From Trichoplax sp. H2 (Eukaryota > Placozoa > Uniplacotomia > Trichoplacea), in the NCBI GenBank assembly GCA_003344405.1, contig NOWV01000008.1:434001-498000 (forward strand): DNA of 64,000 nt, read 5' to 3'. Of this stretch, positions 1 through 12,257 are shown one piece after another; the stretch's first letter is position 1, and every line of letters starts with the position of its first letter. The notes under the pieces were generated by a model. It was not told where the DNA came from. It did not search any database and saw only the letters and a list, made by a program, of their open reading frames with translations. Made by a program: the position numbers and the translations under genes.

Positions 1-3000
1 GAATCACCATTCCAATCTATAGAAAATACAACAAATTTCTTAGGCGAAGAGGATTGTAAAAATCTTAGAGTCGTTATTATTACCTTAACACGTTCTTCTG
101 GCGTTCGTATTTGCTTATCACTGATATTTTTCGTACTAATAAAACCAGTAATTCCACTATCTAATATAACTTTTACGCCGATAGCGATACCTTTACACTC
201 GTTGTTGTCAATGTGTCTCCATACCTAGTAAAAGTATTTCGACCGAAATAAATGATCAAAGGTGAGATAACAATTTAATGTTTATGGTGTACCATATCTG
301 TTACTTGCTTACCTCGCTAAGTTCTTTAAAGGAGTCAAATAAACATAACGGACAAGTCCAAGTGTTAGAAATTGGATCTCGTTCAGGATTAACTCGATCG
401 ATTTGATCTTTCGTTGGTCGTCGATGAACAATACCAATAACACGACAAATTATTAATTGGCCATAGCATAACGATTCTGGCGTTTCATCTACCAATAAGT
501 AGAATACTTCTTCCGGACTCAAGCTATCAAAAGGCTGACGACACTCTTTATACCTGTGTGTTAATTCTTCACGGATATCGTATAAAGTTACAGATTTATT
601 TCCAAATCCCTGAAATAGTAGAAATTGTTTAGACTTGCCGATTAAACTAAAACCAATAATGCCATGTTAAAGAATTGTACGTATGACTGTAATAGTATAT
701 ATTCACCTGGCGCTTTAACTCTTCGGCAAATGCATCTAAATCAAGATCCTTAAGTTTATCAGGTTGATCGATTATGTCATGTACGACTGTAGCTTGATTT
801 ATTTCTTCTGCAGACTAAAGAAAATAGCTAGATTATTCCATTGTCATATTAAAGAGATCTAATACCATCCAAAGCTATATGACTCCTATGCATTTTATGA
901 CTTACTTCATCGTAATCTAAGGCATCAATTGCCATTTTACGCGCCCAGTCATAAGCCTCAGGATGGATACGAGTGGTATCTAATATTTCAGCATAATCGC
1001 TGGAAAAAGTAGGATAAACTTTAAAGTCAGTATAATTAAGATTACAGAAAGCGAAAGTCTAAAATTAATTATTATACTACAAGATACAGTTGATAACAAC
1101 AACCTATTGCATAATAACCTGTCATCTACTTTATTTGTAGGAATCTTGATAAAACCAGCACAATTTACAAATAAGTTCGGACCCATACCGCATTCTGTTA
1201 CCAAAGACTTTCGATTTCTCAGACGGAGATTTCCCTTCTTTAATAACTAGACCGTAGTTACAGAGAGCATTCTAATAGTTACAAGTAATACAGAATAACA
1301 ATCCAATAGTATTTAAACTGTTCAATAGCATACCTTCAGCAATGCCGTTGCTTTACGAGGACCAAGACCACATACGAATGAAAGTAATGACGAGTAGCGT
1401 TCATTTGTTAAGCATAAGTTCAGATCAATTCCAATATCATTAATGCAATTGATAAATTCGATGTATAACGCTTCCATAAGATCAGGTTTAGGAATTTCAG
1501 CCTAAAATATAATTTATCTTTTAACTATGACAAGCAGAAATATCTTTATCGTGGCTGTTAATACCTGTAATATATGGAGCCTAAGGCATAATATTTCTTC
1601 ATCATCTGATGTTAGCAATTGAGATAACTCCAAAAGAGGTTCTTGCATATAACGAGCTAAAGAAATAGCGTGACAGAGTAATGGAGGATACTCCGGGAAT
1701 TCGTTCTTAACAACGAAAAGTAAAGGGTGATCTGTTCAGTGACCTGTGCATAACTTTTTTATCATAATCCATCACTTAATTTAATTTCCGAATACCTTAG
1801 CGCGTTTAGAAGATTCAAACAGACGTGGGATACAAGGATCTATCAGTTCAACACTTATAGGTGGCAAATCTTCTTCGGACTGTAATTCATTTACAATCGC
1901 TTCTAAGTCTTTCTTAACACCAGTTGCTTGCCTGTAGAGCATTAATATTGTTAATTTCGGGATTTGCAATTATAAATATTTTTTACTGTCTGCATTTTTG
2001 AAACAGGAAAGAGTACCTGCATGAAGCTGATATTGCTATCGCTACTGGTTGCTTGCTAACGATTAAGCCTTTAATTAATTTGATTTCTTTAATCTAAGAA
2101 ATTATTACGAACGTTTTAAAATTACAAAAATTATTCGTAGTGGGCGCATATTAGGTAAATTAAGCAGTAGCACCAACTCTATTCGGATCTTCTTCTGTTT
2201 CATAATTTCTTGGACCTCTCAAAAGGTGGCTTAACTTCAAAAAGTCACTTACTTCTCCATGGCCGTCAATGACACATGCATAAGATGCGATATCTCTGCA
2301 CAAATGAATGCATTATAGCAAAAATGAACTTTGTGTAGAATAGAATGAAATTTACGGATGAAACTTTCAAGAAAGTATATTGACTACCGGTCTGAAACAA
2401 ATGCGAAACTCATAATCCGTTGATAAGGTTCCATTTCATCATCTTCATCATTTTCAGAGCCAATTTTAAAAGAAGCGACATTGATTCGTTTTCTGACATT
2501 ACAACAACATTCCTAGAATAAGCGACACAAAATTACCATTTATTAATGAATACACACCCTTCAGCGACAGCAACATTAGTTTTTTATTGCTGAAAGAAAT
2601 CCTTAAATTATTATTCTAAATCAATGCTGCAAAACCTTGATGACATATTCGTAAGACTCCCGTAGTAACTTCTCTTGTAATTCCTTTCGAAATTCTTCGA
2701 ATAGAACGTCTTCGACGGCTTTCTGTACGGCACGCCCACGGAGCTCGTTCCATTCTTTGATCAAATCGCTAAAACCATCCTTCGAAGAATAATAATATAT
2801 CTTGTAGCTTGTATAAGTTAAATTTGATCAGTTATAGAGGGTACTTACGACAAAATAATACTGCTTTAGCTCATCAGCGTATGAGCCCCAAGAACTACAT
2901 TAAAATAGATTTTTGTTAGAGTATGAATAGCGCAAAATTGAATCTAAAATTCTTGGTTGTTATTAATTTCTATAAATATTACGGAAACGTATACGGTATA

Positions 3001-6000
3001 TTATGTAAAGAATTACCTAGCTGAAGGTTCAACTGAAAATGTATGAGTTATGAATCCTTCCTTTTCAGCCTAATAGGATCAAGAAACGAGAGCATTATTG
3101 AAGTTGTTGATGTTTATTAAATTGACAGTAATAAAGAATTACAAAATCCCCTATTGATCAACCTTAGATATTTGCAAGTATTGGTCATGGGTGAGATCAC
3201 GAATAGGCTTATTAGAAATATATTTCAAAGGGCTGTACACATGATTTTTATCAATATCCTACAGGTAGTACAAAAGAGTATGGTTAATATTCTTTCTTCC
3301 AAGCCAATTGAAAACTTTATGACATAAGTCAGGCTAGCCAATTTAATGAGAACATTAGATTTATTTACCTTTTTACCCCTTTTAGTTGGACGACAAGAGA
3401 TCTTAGCTCTTTCATAAAAGGCTAACCGAACCGCTCTACGTACTAAGGGATCTCTAGAAAGTTGTACGGCTACTGTGTAGACTGCCGCATCTAAAACGGC
3501 TTCAACAGTAGGAAAAGCTCTAGAATAGAATACATCACATCATTTACAAAAATATCATAAGTATTAATAAAAGTAATTACAGTTACAATTTCGGTACGAT
3601 ACTTTGTGATATAGTCTCGAGCAGTGGTGTTTGGATCAATCTCATACTGAGTGGGTTCATTTATTTGATATGATTCGATCACATTTTTGCCAAATCTTTC
3701 TGGAGATAAACCAAATTTTAATGCTAAATGACTAATTTTATTATCTTCACATCGCGTATAGAAGTTGCGCCTTCTTAGCCTCCGTATACTCTCTCCGCTA
3801 CGCTTTTCATTATTATCGCTTTGGTTTTTATCATCACTATTTGTTGTTTTCTTTGAGGCGTCATTACGAAGGTCTTCCAGTTCTTTATGGTGATATAACA
3901 AAAAGTGAGTGTAGACGTCTTGTAGTTCTTCATAAGTGTTGCATTCCTCAAGTCTAATACAAATCAACAATTTAGATTTATCGACTGAAATATTACCTGA
4001 AACTCATTGGTTTACTCTAAAGTTTAATATTATTAATTACCTAGCGGTATCTTCAGCATCGATAATTTTCGCATTAAATGTGGAAAAATCGTGGGTATTT
4101 TTAGCTTTATCATATTGATATTGTTGTACTTTGGCGAATAACTTTGCCATGTTTTGTTTTCTACGACTAAAATACATCCACTGAAAATGAATAGTATTAA
4201 AATTGTATTAAGCTAATGCGCATAACTTTCGAGAGTGGTAGTGAAATTGTTGTTTTCCACATAAATCAAATTAAATAGAAAAAATAAAATCGAATACCTT
4301 TATATCCCAATTGTAAATACGCCATAAATCATCAACTTGTAGGGAATGCCGATATATTTCTTTACGGTAGTGCGCTATAAATGGTATCTAAAGAGATATC
4401 GTGCAAAAATTTATAAACTATACATACACATAGTGGTATCTTTAAACATAAACTAATAACGGTATCTCAATACTACATTTGAAAGAACATCTTTCATTAA
4501 TGTGCTGATGCTTGGGAAGTACGCATTAGTTAAATTAAAGATTACCTCAAGGCCTTCATTGCGAATTAGCGCCAAGATTTCTCGTACAGTGATCATTAAT
4601 TGACTTCCTGATCCGTAGTTGATACCCTGATCGATTACAAATGATAGATAATTTTGGTTACAGAAAATCATGCGGTCATAAAATAGAGTCACTATTCTAG
4701 TATACCTGATTTGATATTGAAGGATTCATAAAAGCCTGAGAATAAATCCATTGAGATTCGTTATCCAATTCAGTGTCATCGGCTTTAGTAACAGCAATTT
4801 TGCGCAACTAAGATACAAATAGGAGAGATTTACAATTGAAAATTTTAGAGATAGGTCATAGAATTGTTTGGTAGTTTGAAACACTACCTGTCAGCATCAT
4901 ACTGGTATTAAGTAATACTACCTGATGTCTTTCAGGCATGTCTGTAATCCGAATCTTTTCATCTCGCTTAGATAAATAACGTTTTTCCAAATCAGTTGGT
5001 TCATAAATTTCAAATAATGAGCGACCTTTTTTTGAGACTTTCTTCCTTGATCGCCGACGTGGTTCACTTTCATCCTATCAATAGAATGCAATAAAATAAT
5101 TATTTTATTGTAATCTTCTCAATTTTAGAAATAGGCAAGTCGCATAACATAGCTAGAGTTTTTTTTTATAAATGGTGAACATGTTACATCCATACGTTGT
5201 TGAAACTATATTAGCGACCTGTGAATCTATATCTTCATCAAGATAATCATCTTCTTCATATTCTTCAACTTCATCTGCGCCTTCATCAAGATAATCAAAA
5301 TCTATGCGAAATATATCATTGGCATCATGCATCGCCCTAAAGAATAAAATAAGATAGTATTGTAATTTATATATGATTTCAAATAATATCGCATTTTCAA
5401 TCTGCAATATATGAATTACAGAGAATTGTATTTTCGACATTGTGATTGAAAAATTAAAGTCAAGCCATTTGCTCTATTTAACACTCACTCATCGGCTTCA
5501 TCATCTTCTTCATGTATCGGTCTGCCTTCTTCGTCGACGATAAAATCATCATCTAATCGAAACAAAGATGATATCAGTAGAATTAAGAATCATTTTAAAT
5601 AATTAATTCAACATTGGAGGGAAATGCGCCTATTGAGGTGTTAATTAGGGGACAGTGTTAACTTGAATCGTTACTTTCACCTTCGTCTGAAGACATTTCC
5701 GCAAAGATATCATCGTGCGGTGCTGATGGCTTTTCAGATGTGCTAGGTTTCTACATACCATAACAGAAAACAATTAATACACCATCAACAGCATGGAATG
5801 CTTATAAATATAAATATTCAAATGGATCATTGACTAAATATTCTACCTTCGCTACGACAGGATCAGCTTCTGGCGGCAACGCCATAATATCGTCTTCAGG
5901 CTCTTCATCGAAAGCCGACTCCAATGTTCGTACCCGTCGAAATCGTTTATTCTACACAAATTAATGAACTTTAATCAATTTCAATTCGGTCTTTAGTACT

Positions 6001-7017
6001 GTACAAATGATAGCATAGTATTAGTCGTAATAAAAGGATGGTGGCATTCAATTCTCTTTAGTTTTTTGATGCAGTAAAAAATCTATCCATGGATCCAACC
6101 CTAGTCATTGGGATAATGACAGTCATCCATTTGTTGATGTTGTACAGTTACAATTTTTCGCAGACATTACGCGTGATATTTTTATCCACTATCTCTAGTC
6201 AGTATGGCAATTGGCGTTTGAAAGCAATCGATCAGATTTTGATTCATTTAGTTCAATCTTGATGAGCATCGTTCTACTTTGAAAAATTTACACTTTTACG
6301 ATATTCAATCTCATCTAGCTTGTCCTCAAGTCTGCCTCTATTTACTCATACTGTATTGTAGGAAAGAAGAGAGTGATGGAAGATGTCGACTTGTACCCAT
6401 GCATCCGTACAGTAAGACATCAAGGTGATACTACTTGTTCAATGGTTTACTGACTTATACTTACGAATTGAAACTTTACTCATCTTTCATGATAGTACTA
6501 AACTAAAACTCTTGCAATACTAGGTCTTTCCAGTTGCATTTTTGTACTGATATTTCAGCAAGAGTTTGAAAAGATGCTTTATTTTATTCATCAACTGTTG
6601 CCTCTATCTTACCCTTTGTAAATCAATGCCAGTATTTTCGTTGATGAGATCAAAATCGTCTTCATCCAAATCATCATCAATATCATCCTCTACAATGAGA
6701 CATACAATCAACAACATCAACCTTAATGAAGAATTATGGACATACAATAGTTGAATGAATTGGAAGATTTCCTTGGCCATGATTCCAAATATTATGGGAA
6801 AGTTGTATTTGCACTTACCATCGTGGTATCGTTTCTTGCCCGTGGTCCCACTGTCTGATTCGCTGTCATCATGGCTGGTTTCATCTTTATCAGTGACAAA
6901 ACCGCTTAATTTATCATCCTCGGCGCCATCATCATCGTCGTCTTCGTCTTGGTTGGATCCAGCATATTCTTCCTCTGATTCTTCAGCTTCGTTGTCAATA
7001 TAATCGTTGGACGACAT
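1..7017 (-). CDS. SUPT6H: Transcription elongation factor SPT6, 3'-truncated by window edge
   Basis: Histone chaperone and elongation factor that travels with RNA polymerase II in the nucleus. Exons read on minus: 6819-7017, 6613-6689, 5847-5951, 5663-5750, 5489-5552, 5219-5336, 4922-5074, 4706-4807, 4546-4626, 4298-4387, 4041-4180, 3603-3954, 3369-3519, 3163-3258, 3017-3069, 2849-2894, 2636-2779, 2388-2512, 2178-2295, 2017-2093, 1796-1931, 1565-1705, 1334-1501, 1119-1246, 906-999, 707-814, 313-609, 84-224, <1-16. They join in frame to about 1,200 residues. Domain order as in animal SPT6: acidic N-terminus ([16 protein letters not shown]), [12 protein letters not shown] block, helix-turn-helix with PFIAHYRKE and [10 protein letters not shown], YqgF-like core, HhH with [15 protein letters not shown] and [15 protein letters not shown], then an S1 domain starting [15 protein letters not shown]. 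The tandem SH2 and C-terminal tail should lie left of position 1. Start ATG at 7017 opens the acidic region. Identification is firm; the 2178 and 2779 splice sites are least certain. Confidence 0.96.
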
Positions 7018-7135
7018 GTTTGAAAAGCAACTTGATCAAGTCCGAAGATTTTTCCGTCTTTCCGAACTTGCCTCTGAATCTGCCTGAGGTTGAAGCCTTG
7101 AAGGATCGATCCACTTGACCGTTGACGCGTTTGAC
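7018..7135 (-). promoter_or_regulatory. SPT6 5' flank / likely 5' UTR
   Basis: Unique, comparatively GC-richer sequence between the SPT6 start codon and the first GTACW repeats. It probably holds the 5' UTR and core promoter, but no TATA box or initiator is clear enough to mark. The repeat block begins only about 120 bp upstream of the start codon. Confidence 0.35.
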
Positions 7136-10100
7136 AGTGTACGTACTGTACCAGTCTACTGTCATTTATAGTACTACTACCTGTAATTGAGTATTGCATG
7201 GCGGTACTGTACAAGCAGCTATATAGGCAAATCGAATAAGAAGAGTACAGTACAGTACTGCACATTCTACTGTAGCACCGTACTGTACTGTACACTGTAC
7301 ACTGTACGGTACAGTACCTTCCAGTCATGGACTACAGTACTACAGTACAGTAGATGTACTGTAGTTTACAGTACAGCGTTTTGAATTTCGTTTTCAATAC
7401 TTTAACTGGGAAAAAATGGAACGAAATCGAACGTGCAAATACAGTAGTTTATAGTTTGTACTACTGTGCTGTATACTGTATACCGATAGAGCAAAGAATT
7501 TCATTTCTACTGTACTTTTACTAAAATATCTGATACACAATAACATTGCTGTACTGTACGCCTGGACTATAGCGACTACGGAATGGGCACAGTCACTGTA
7601 CAGTTACTACAGTACTGTACAGCCGAAATGTACAGTGTACAGTCCATAACGTAACAGTACGGATTGTACTGTAGTACTGTATGTACTGTACCAATGCTAT
7701 GGAATGTAACAACTCTTAATCAGTATTTGCTTATTAACATCACTGGTTGATGTAACAACTCTTAATTAGTATTCGCTTATTAAGATCACTAGTAAAGTGA
7801 CAGTACAGTACTGTACTGTACGTTACAATTTTGACTGAGGGACTGTAAAAAAAATGAGGGCGAAATTGTGAAAGTGACTTGGCAGTGACTAAATATGGGT
7901 CCAGCAGTCCAGTCGTCTGGTACTGTCGTGGTGATCTGGTACAAACATGACAAGATCAGTGTACTGTAGACACTACTAATGGGCACAGTAACAGTACTGT
8001 ACAGTCCATAACGTAACAGTACGGATTGTACTGTAGTACTGTAATTACAGTACAGTACTGTACAGTACAATTTTGACTGAGGGACTGTAAAAAACAAGAG
8101 GGTGAAAGTCAGGTCTACAGTAGGTGAAACTGTGAAAGTGACTTGGCAGTGACTGAATATGGGTCGAGTAGTCCAGTCGTCTGGTACTGCAGTGGTTATC
8201 TGGTATAAACAGGAACACATCAGTGGATCAGTACTGCACACTGTAAAGTAACCCCATAGGTGATCATCTTGGTACTGAAGAATCTCTGTCAGAACAGACT
8301 TTACTTATACCAGAAGTTATATATATAGAATAGCTATATGAGGACCATAGGGAAGAACCACCATGGATAGGACTTCCAAGTGTTAGCAAGGCTTTACTGT
8401 CGATTCTGCAGACACCCTAAGATAATCTGCCGTCAAGGGTAGAAAAACCGAAAGTTATTCTACAGTACTGTACTGTAGTAGAACCTACTGTACGCTCGTT
8501 CTGCTATACTGTACAGTACTGTACTGTACTGTACTGTACTGTAGGTTCTTATACTGTACAGTACAGTACTTTCCTTTTAATACAGTACTGTACTGTACTG
8601 TACACTGTACACTGTACAGTACAGTACAGTACAGTACAGTACCGTCCAGTCATGGACTACAGTACTACAGTACAGTACTGCAGTTTACAGTACTGTACAA
8701 TGTGAACCAGTTCGAATCAGAGTACTTTAAGGTACCCTAAAATCACTAGTGTGAATCAAAATGTAATAAGAATTATACCAATATAAAGCTGAATACTGTT
8801 ACTGTGCTGTATACAGTATACCAATAGAGCAAAGAATTTCATTTCTACTGTACTTTTACTAAAATATCTGATACAAAATAACATTGCTGTACAGTACTGT
8901 ACTGTACGCCTGGACTATACTGTAGGGACTACGGAATGGGCACAGTCACTGTACTGTACAGTACACCAGAAATTTACAGTGTACAGTCCATAACGTAACA
9001 GTACGGATTGTACTGTAGTACTGTATCTACTGTACCAATGCTATGGAATGTAACAACTCTTAATCAGTGTTTGCTTATTACCATCACTGGTTGATGTAAT
9101 AACTCTTAATTAGTATTCGCTTATTAAGATCACTAGTTGAAGCTTTTCAAAGTGACAGTACAGTACTGTACTGTACGTTACAATTTTGACTGAGGGACTG
9201 TAAAAAAAATGAGGGCGAAATTGTGAAAGTGACTTGGCAGTGACTGAATATGGGTCCAGCAGTCCAGTCGTCTGGTACTGTCGTGGTGATCTGGTACAAA
9301 TATGACAAGATCAGTGTACTGTAGACACTACTAATGGGCACACTAATAGTACTGTACAGTACTGTGCACGAGAAATGTACAGTACGGGACTGTACAGTAC
9401 ACACAGTACAGTACAGTACAGTCCATAACGTAACAGTACGGATTGTACTGTAGTACTGTACAGTACAGTACAGTACAGTACTGTACAGTACAATTTTGAC
9501 TGAGGGACTGTAAAAAACAAGAGGGTGAAACTGCGAAAGTGAATTGGCAGTGACTGAATATGGGTCGAGTAGTCCAGTCGTCTGGTACTGCAGTGGTTAT
9601 CTGGTATAAAACAGGAACAGATCAGTACTGCACACTGTAAAGTAACCCATAGGACGGGCATAGGTGATCATCTTGGTACTGAAGAATCTCTTTCAGAACA
9701 GATTTTACTTATACCAGAAGTTATATATATAGAATAGCTATATGAGGACCATAGGGAAGAACCACCATGGATAGGACTTCCAAGTATTAGCAAGGCTTTA
9801 CTGTCAATTCTGCAGACACCCTACGGTAATCTGCCGTCAAGGGTAGAAAAACCGAAAGTTATTCTACAGTACTGTACTGTAGTAGAACCTACTGTACGCT
9901 CGTTCTGCTATACTGTACAGTACTGTACTGTACTGTACTGAGACAGTGACATTCGACCTGGTTCAATTCAAAGCGACTTTGAAGTCGTCATGTTTCACAA
10001 TGGGAAGAAACGTTTGCTCATTGGCCTGATCCACACCATTTTACTAGTTATCCTTTGTTGGAGTATCAGGATCAGGCCAATCAGCAAACGTTTCGTCTCG

Positions 10101-10205
10101 TTCTGAAACAATACCATTGTTAGCATACAGGCCATAGTCCGTGATACTGTACTGTCAAACGCCATTCAGAGACAGTACTGTACACTGTACACTGTACAGT
10201 AGAGT
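7136..10205. repeat. GTACW palindromic repeat block with 1.34 kb tandem duplication
   Basis: Dense runs of the 5-mers GTACA and GTACT, giving strings such as TACAGTACTGTACTGTAC, alternate with unique-looking spacers. A segment at about 7280-8590 recurs at about 8600-9950: for example the spacer starting AGAGCAAAGAATTTC at 7485 and 8826, and the one starting CCATAGGGAAGAACCACC at 8345 and 9751. Inside each copy a further spacer (CAATTTTGACTGAGGGACTG) appears twice, near 7826, 8070, 9180 and 9489. No transposase or other coding similarity was seen. Open frames here are by-products of the repeat, which contains no stop codon in some frames. Confidence 0.9.
10008..10093. repeat. Snap-back inverted repeat (25-bp arms)
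   Basis: Left arm 10008-10032 (AAACGTTTGCTCATTGGCC...) and right arm 10069-10093 are reverse complements at 24 of 25 positions, around a 36-bp loop. A weaker outer pair (GTTTCA near 9992, TGAAAC near 10103) extends the stem. It could be a foldback element or MITE remnant, or a transcribed hairpin. No target-site duplication was identified. Confidence 0.8.
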
Positions 10206-11994
10206 GACCCTCATCAAACTCAACCTGAACTCAACTCAACTTCAACTCGGCTGTATCGCCTTTACCTTTCGGGTTCGGGTTAGACCAACTTGTCAATCTC
10301 GTCCTTGTGCAGCTCTCTGATCTCGACTCTACAGTATGTTCGAGATTTACCAGAGGACCTTTAACCCTTATAGAGAAAATTTCTCTCCTTCCTTGAGTAG
10401 TCACTGCTTCTAGCATGCTTTTCATCATCGAGTTTTATTTTTTCCTTGCTCAATACTTAATGTGAATAGTAGATTAGGATTTGCTGTAGACAGTAGTATA
10501 ATTTGACATAGTCCATAACCAGGCGAATGGATAAAAACAGAAATTGACGTACTACTACAGTGTAATGAAGTAAAGTAAATGAGTATTTAGTGTACAATAA
10601 GCAAGAAAAAGGGGAGCACCAAGCGCAATACTGTACTACCACAGCAGTGCTACCCTAGAGGCATGATGCTATTGAAGTTCAATTTCAAGTTGTACAGCAC
10701 TGCACTACCATTGGAAAAATGACGGTGCTGACTGTTTACTGTACAATAACATTTCAAGTTTATCCTTTCACCGTACAGTAATCCGAATCGTGATGGATGC
10801 TATTTCTACATCAACTATTTAGTCAAACAACCAACTTGCTATGGAATAGCTGTTATTCAATTTTTTTGAATTGAATTTATAGAGCTATGCAACATCTACA
10901 CCCGGCATAACTGGCGAGTACACAGTGCTTAGAATTGTACCTGTATCCGGATGCATGAGCCATATGGTAGGGAATAATAAGAAACGATAAACATATCAAT
11001 TTTAAGACTATAAACTTCGAAATTATGGTTATAGAATGACTAGTTTGATATTTAAGGTTTGCAGTCAAAGTAAATATCCAATAAAATAATATTTTATTTA
11101 TCCACTAATTAGAACGAGGACAATGAATTAACATTTAATCTTTCATCACTTAATAATGCAACTATACTCGCACGCCTTGCTAACTAATTATTAGCTCAGC
11201 TACAGCTCTAAAATTTACAACAAATTACGCTAATGCTACCCAAAAAATGAAAGAAATGAATATCTTTCCATTACATAGGCTACAAATAGTTTGCAATCAT
11301 GCCCAATAAAAGATACGTTAATGTGCTAATTTTAATTTGTGAGTAAAATTGCAATCATTCACTCGCGTACATGCAGTATTGGAAATTTGAGAAAAGATAG
11401 AGGATGCTGGTTATTAGTACACTTTGTATACTGGCAAAAGATATCTGAATGTCAATAATAACTAATGCAATGAACCATATGGATTATATCAAAATCAAGA
11501 TTAGTCCACTATAACATCAATTTCAGTCAATTTGAATGCGCATGGTAACTGCAAACATTTGTCTGATTTATTTAAATTTCAAGTATTACCCATAAGACTA
11601 CTAAGATTTCTGATAAACCGATGGAAGTCATTCCATCAGAAGCAGCAGTGTGTTTATTATCAGTATTTACCGCCCGTAATAAGGCTATTATTATTATCTG
11701 GCAATTAGCGAGTTTATTTATTTAGTGCTTGTTATTTCTAAATTATAAAGCATACGTTATTATCATATATCAGTTTTTCTCCATTTTTTCAATCGGAATT
11801 TACGAGTACATTCGATGTATACATGTGCTATTACTGTAGAAATGTATCATCTGTATTGAACAGTTTTAAGTTTCAAGTCGCTTCTTTCAAATGTTAGTAG
11901 CTAATTAATAGTTGAACTTTTCAGAATGAAAAATTTAAATACTTTTAATATATGTATAGAATTATCTAAACATACCTTGTAATATAGACTCACC
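10206..11994. other. Intergenic, no gene recognised
   Basis: A 65-codon frame on minus (10231-10428) begins in low-GC DNA and has no recognised similarity. Scattered short GTAC-rich pieces occur to about 10780. From 10800 on the sequence is AT-rich with nothing convincing. Confidence 0.5.
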
Positions 11995-12257
11995 CTACGT
12001 GATCCTTCGTTTGTTATCATGTAATTGCATCAAAGACTCCCGGACTGGCGTCAACTCGACAGTAGGTTCAAAACTTTACATAAATATTTATAACTAGACG
12101 TAAATGTAATTACATATACAAGTATAATACCTTACGATAAGCAATGATTCATAAAGTACACATCGAAAATTTTACCATAACAGGGAGCAACAAAATGTCG
12201 TCTATCTAAATAGTCAACAAGGTCAAAAAATTTCTCATATAGATTCCGTTCCTCCAT
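11995..12257 (-). CDS. Possible two-exon small gene, 66 aa, unrecognised
   Basis: Exon 1 at 12136-12257 starts with ATG and encodes MEERNLYEKFFDLVDYLDRR and 20 further residues. It ends at a GTAAGG donor. A 62-bp intron with a TATGTAAAG acceptor leads to exon 2 at 11995-12073, encoding FEPTVELTPVRESLMQLHD and a short basic tail, then TAG. Both exons have balanced, coding-like codon use in an otherwise AT-rich, stop-rich region, and the splice restores frame exactly. The product would be a small soluble charged protein; I do not recognise the family. A GTGAGT lies just after the stop, so a different splice could lengthen the gene. Upstream exons are possible. Confidence 0.4.

Noticed and set aside
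6755-7003. Plus-strand 82-codon Ser-rich frame
   Set aside because: Antisense shadow of the acidic SPT6 first exon; GAT/GAA codons read as ATC/TTC and serine codons on the other strand.
8700-8730. GTTCGAATC motif resembling a tRNA T-arm
   Set aside because: No anticodon or acceptor stem can be built around it; no tRNA was found in the window.
6906-9661. Many open frames of 65-150 codons rich in Tyr, Cys, Ser, Thr, Val and Gln on both strands (for example 6906-7328, 7789-8241, 9147-9404, 9311-9661)
   Set aside because: They are translations of GTACW repeats, which avoid stop codons in several frames. They overlap on both strands and share no protein family.
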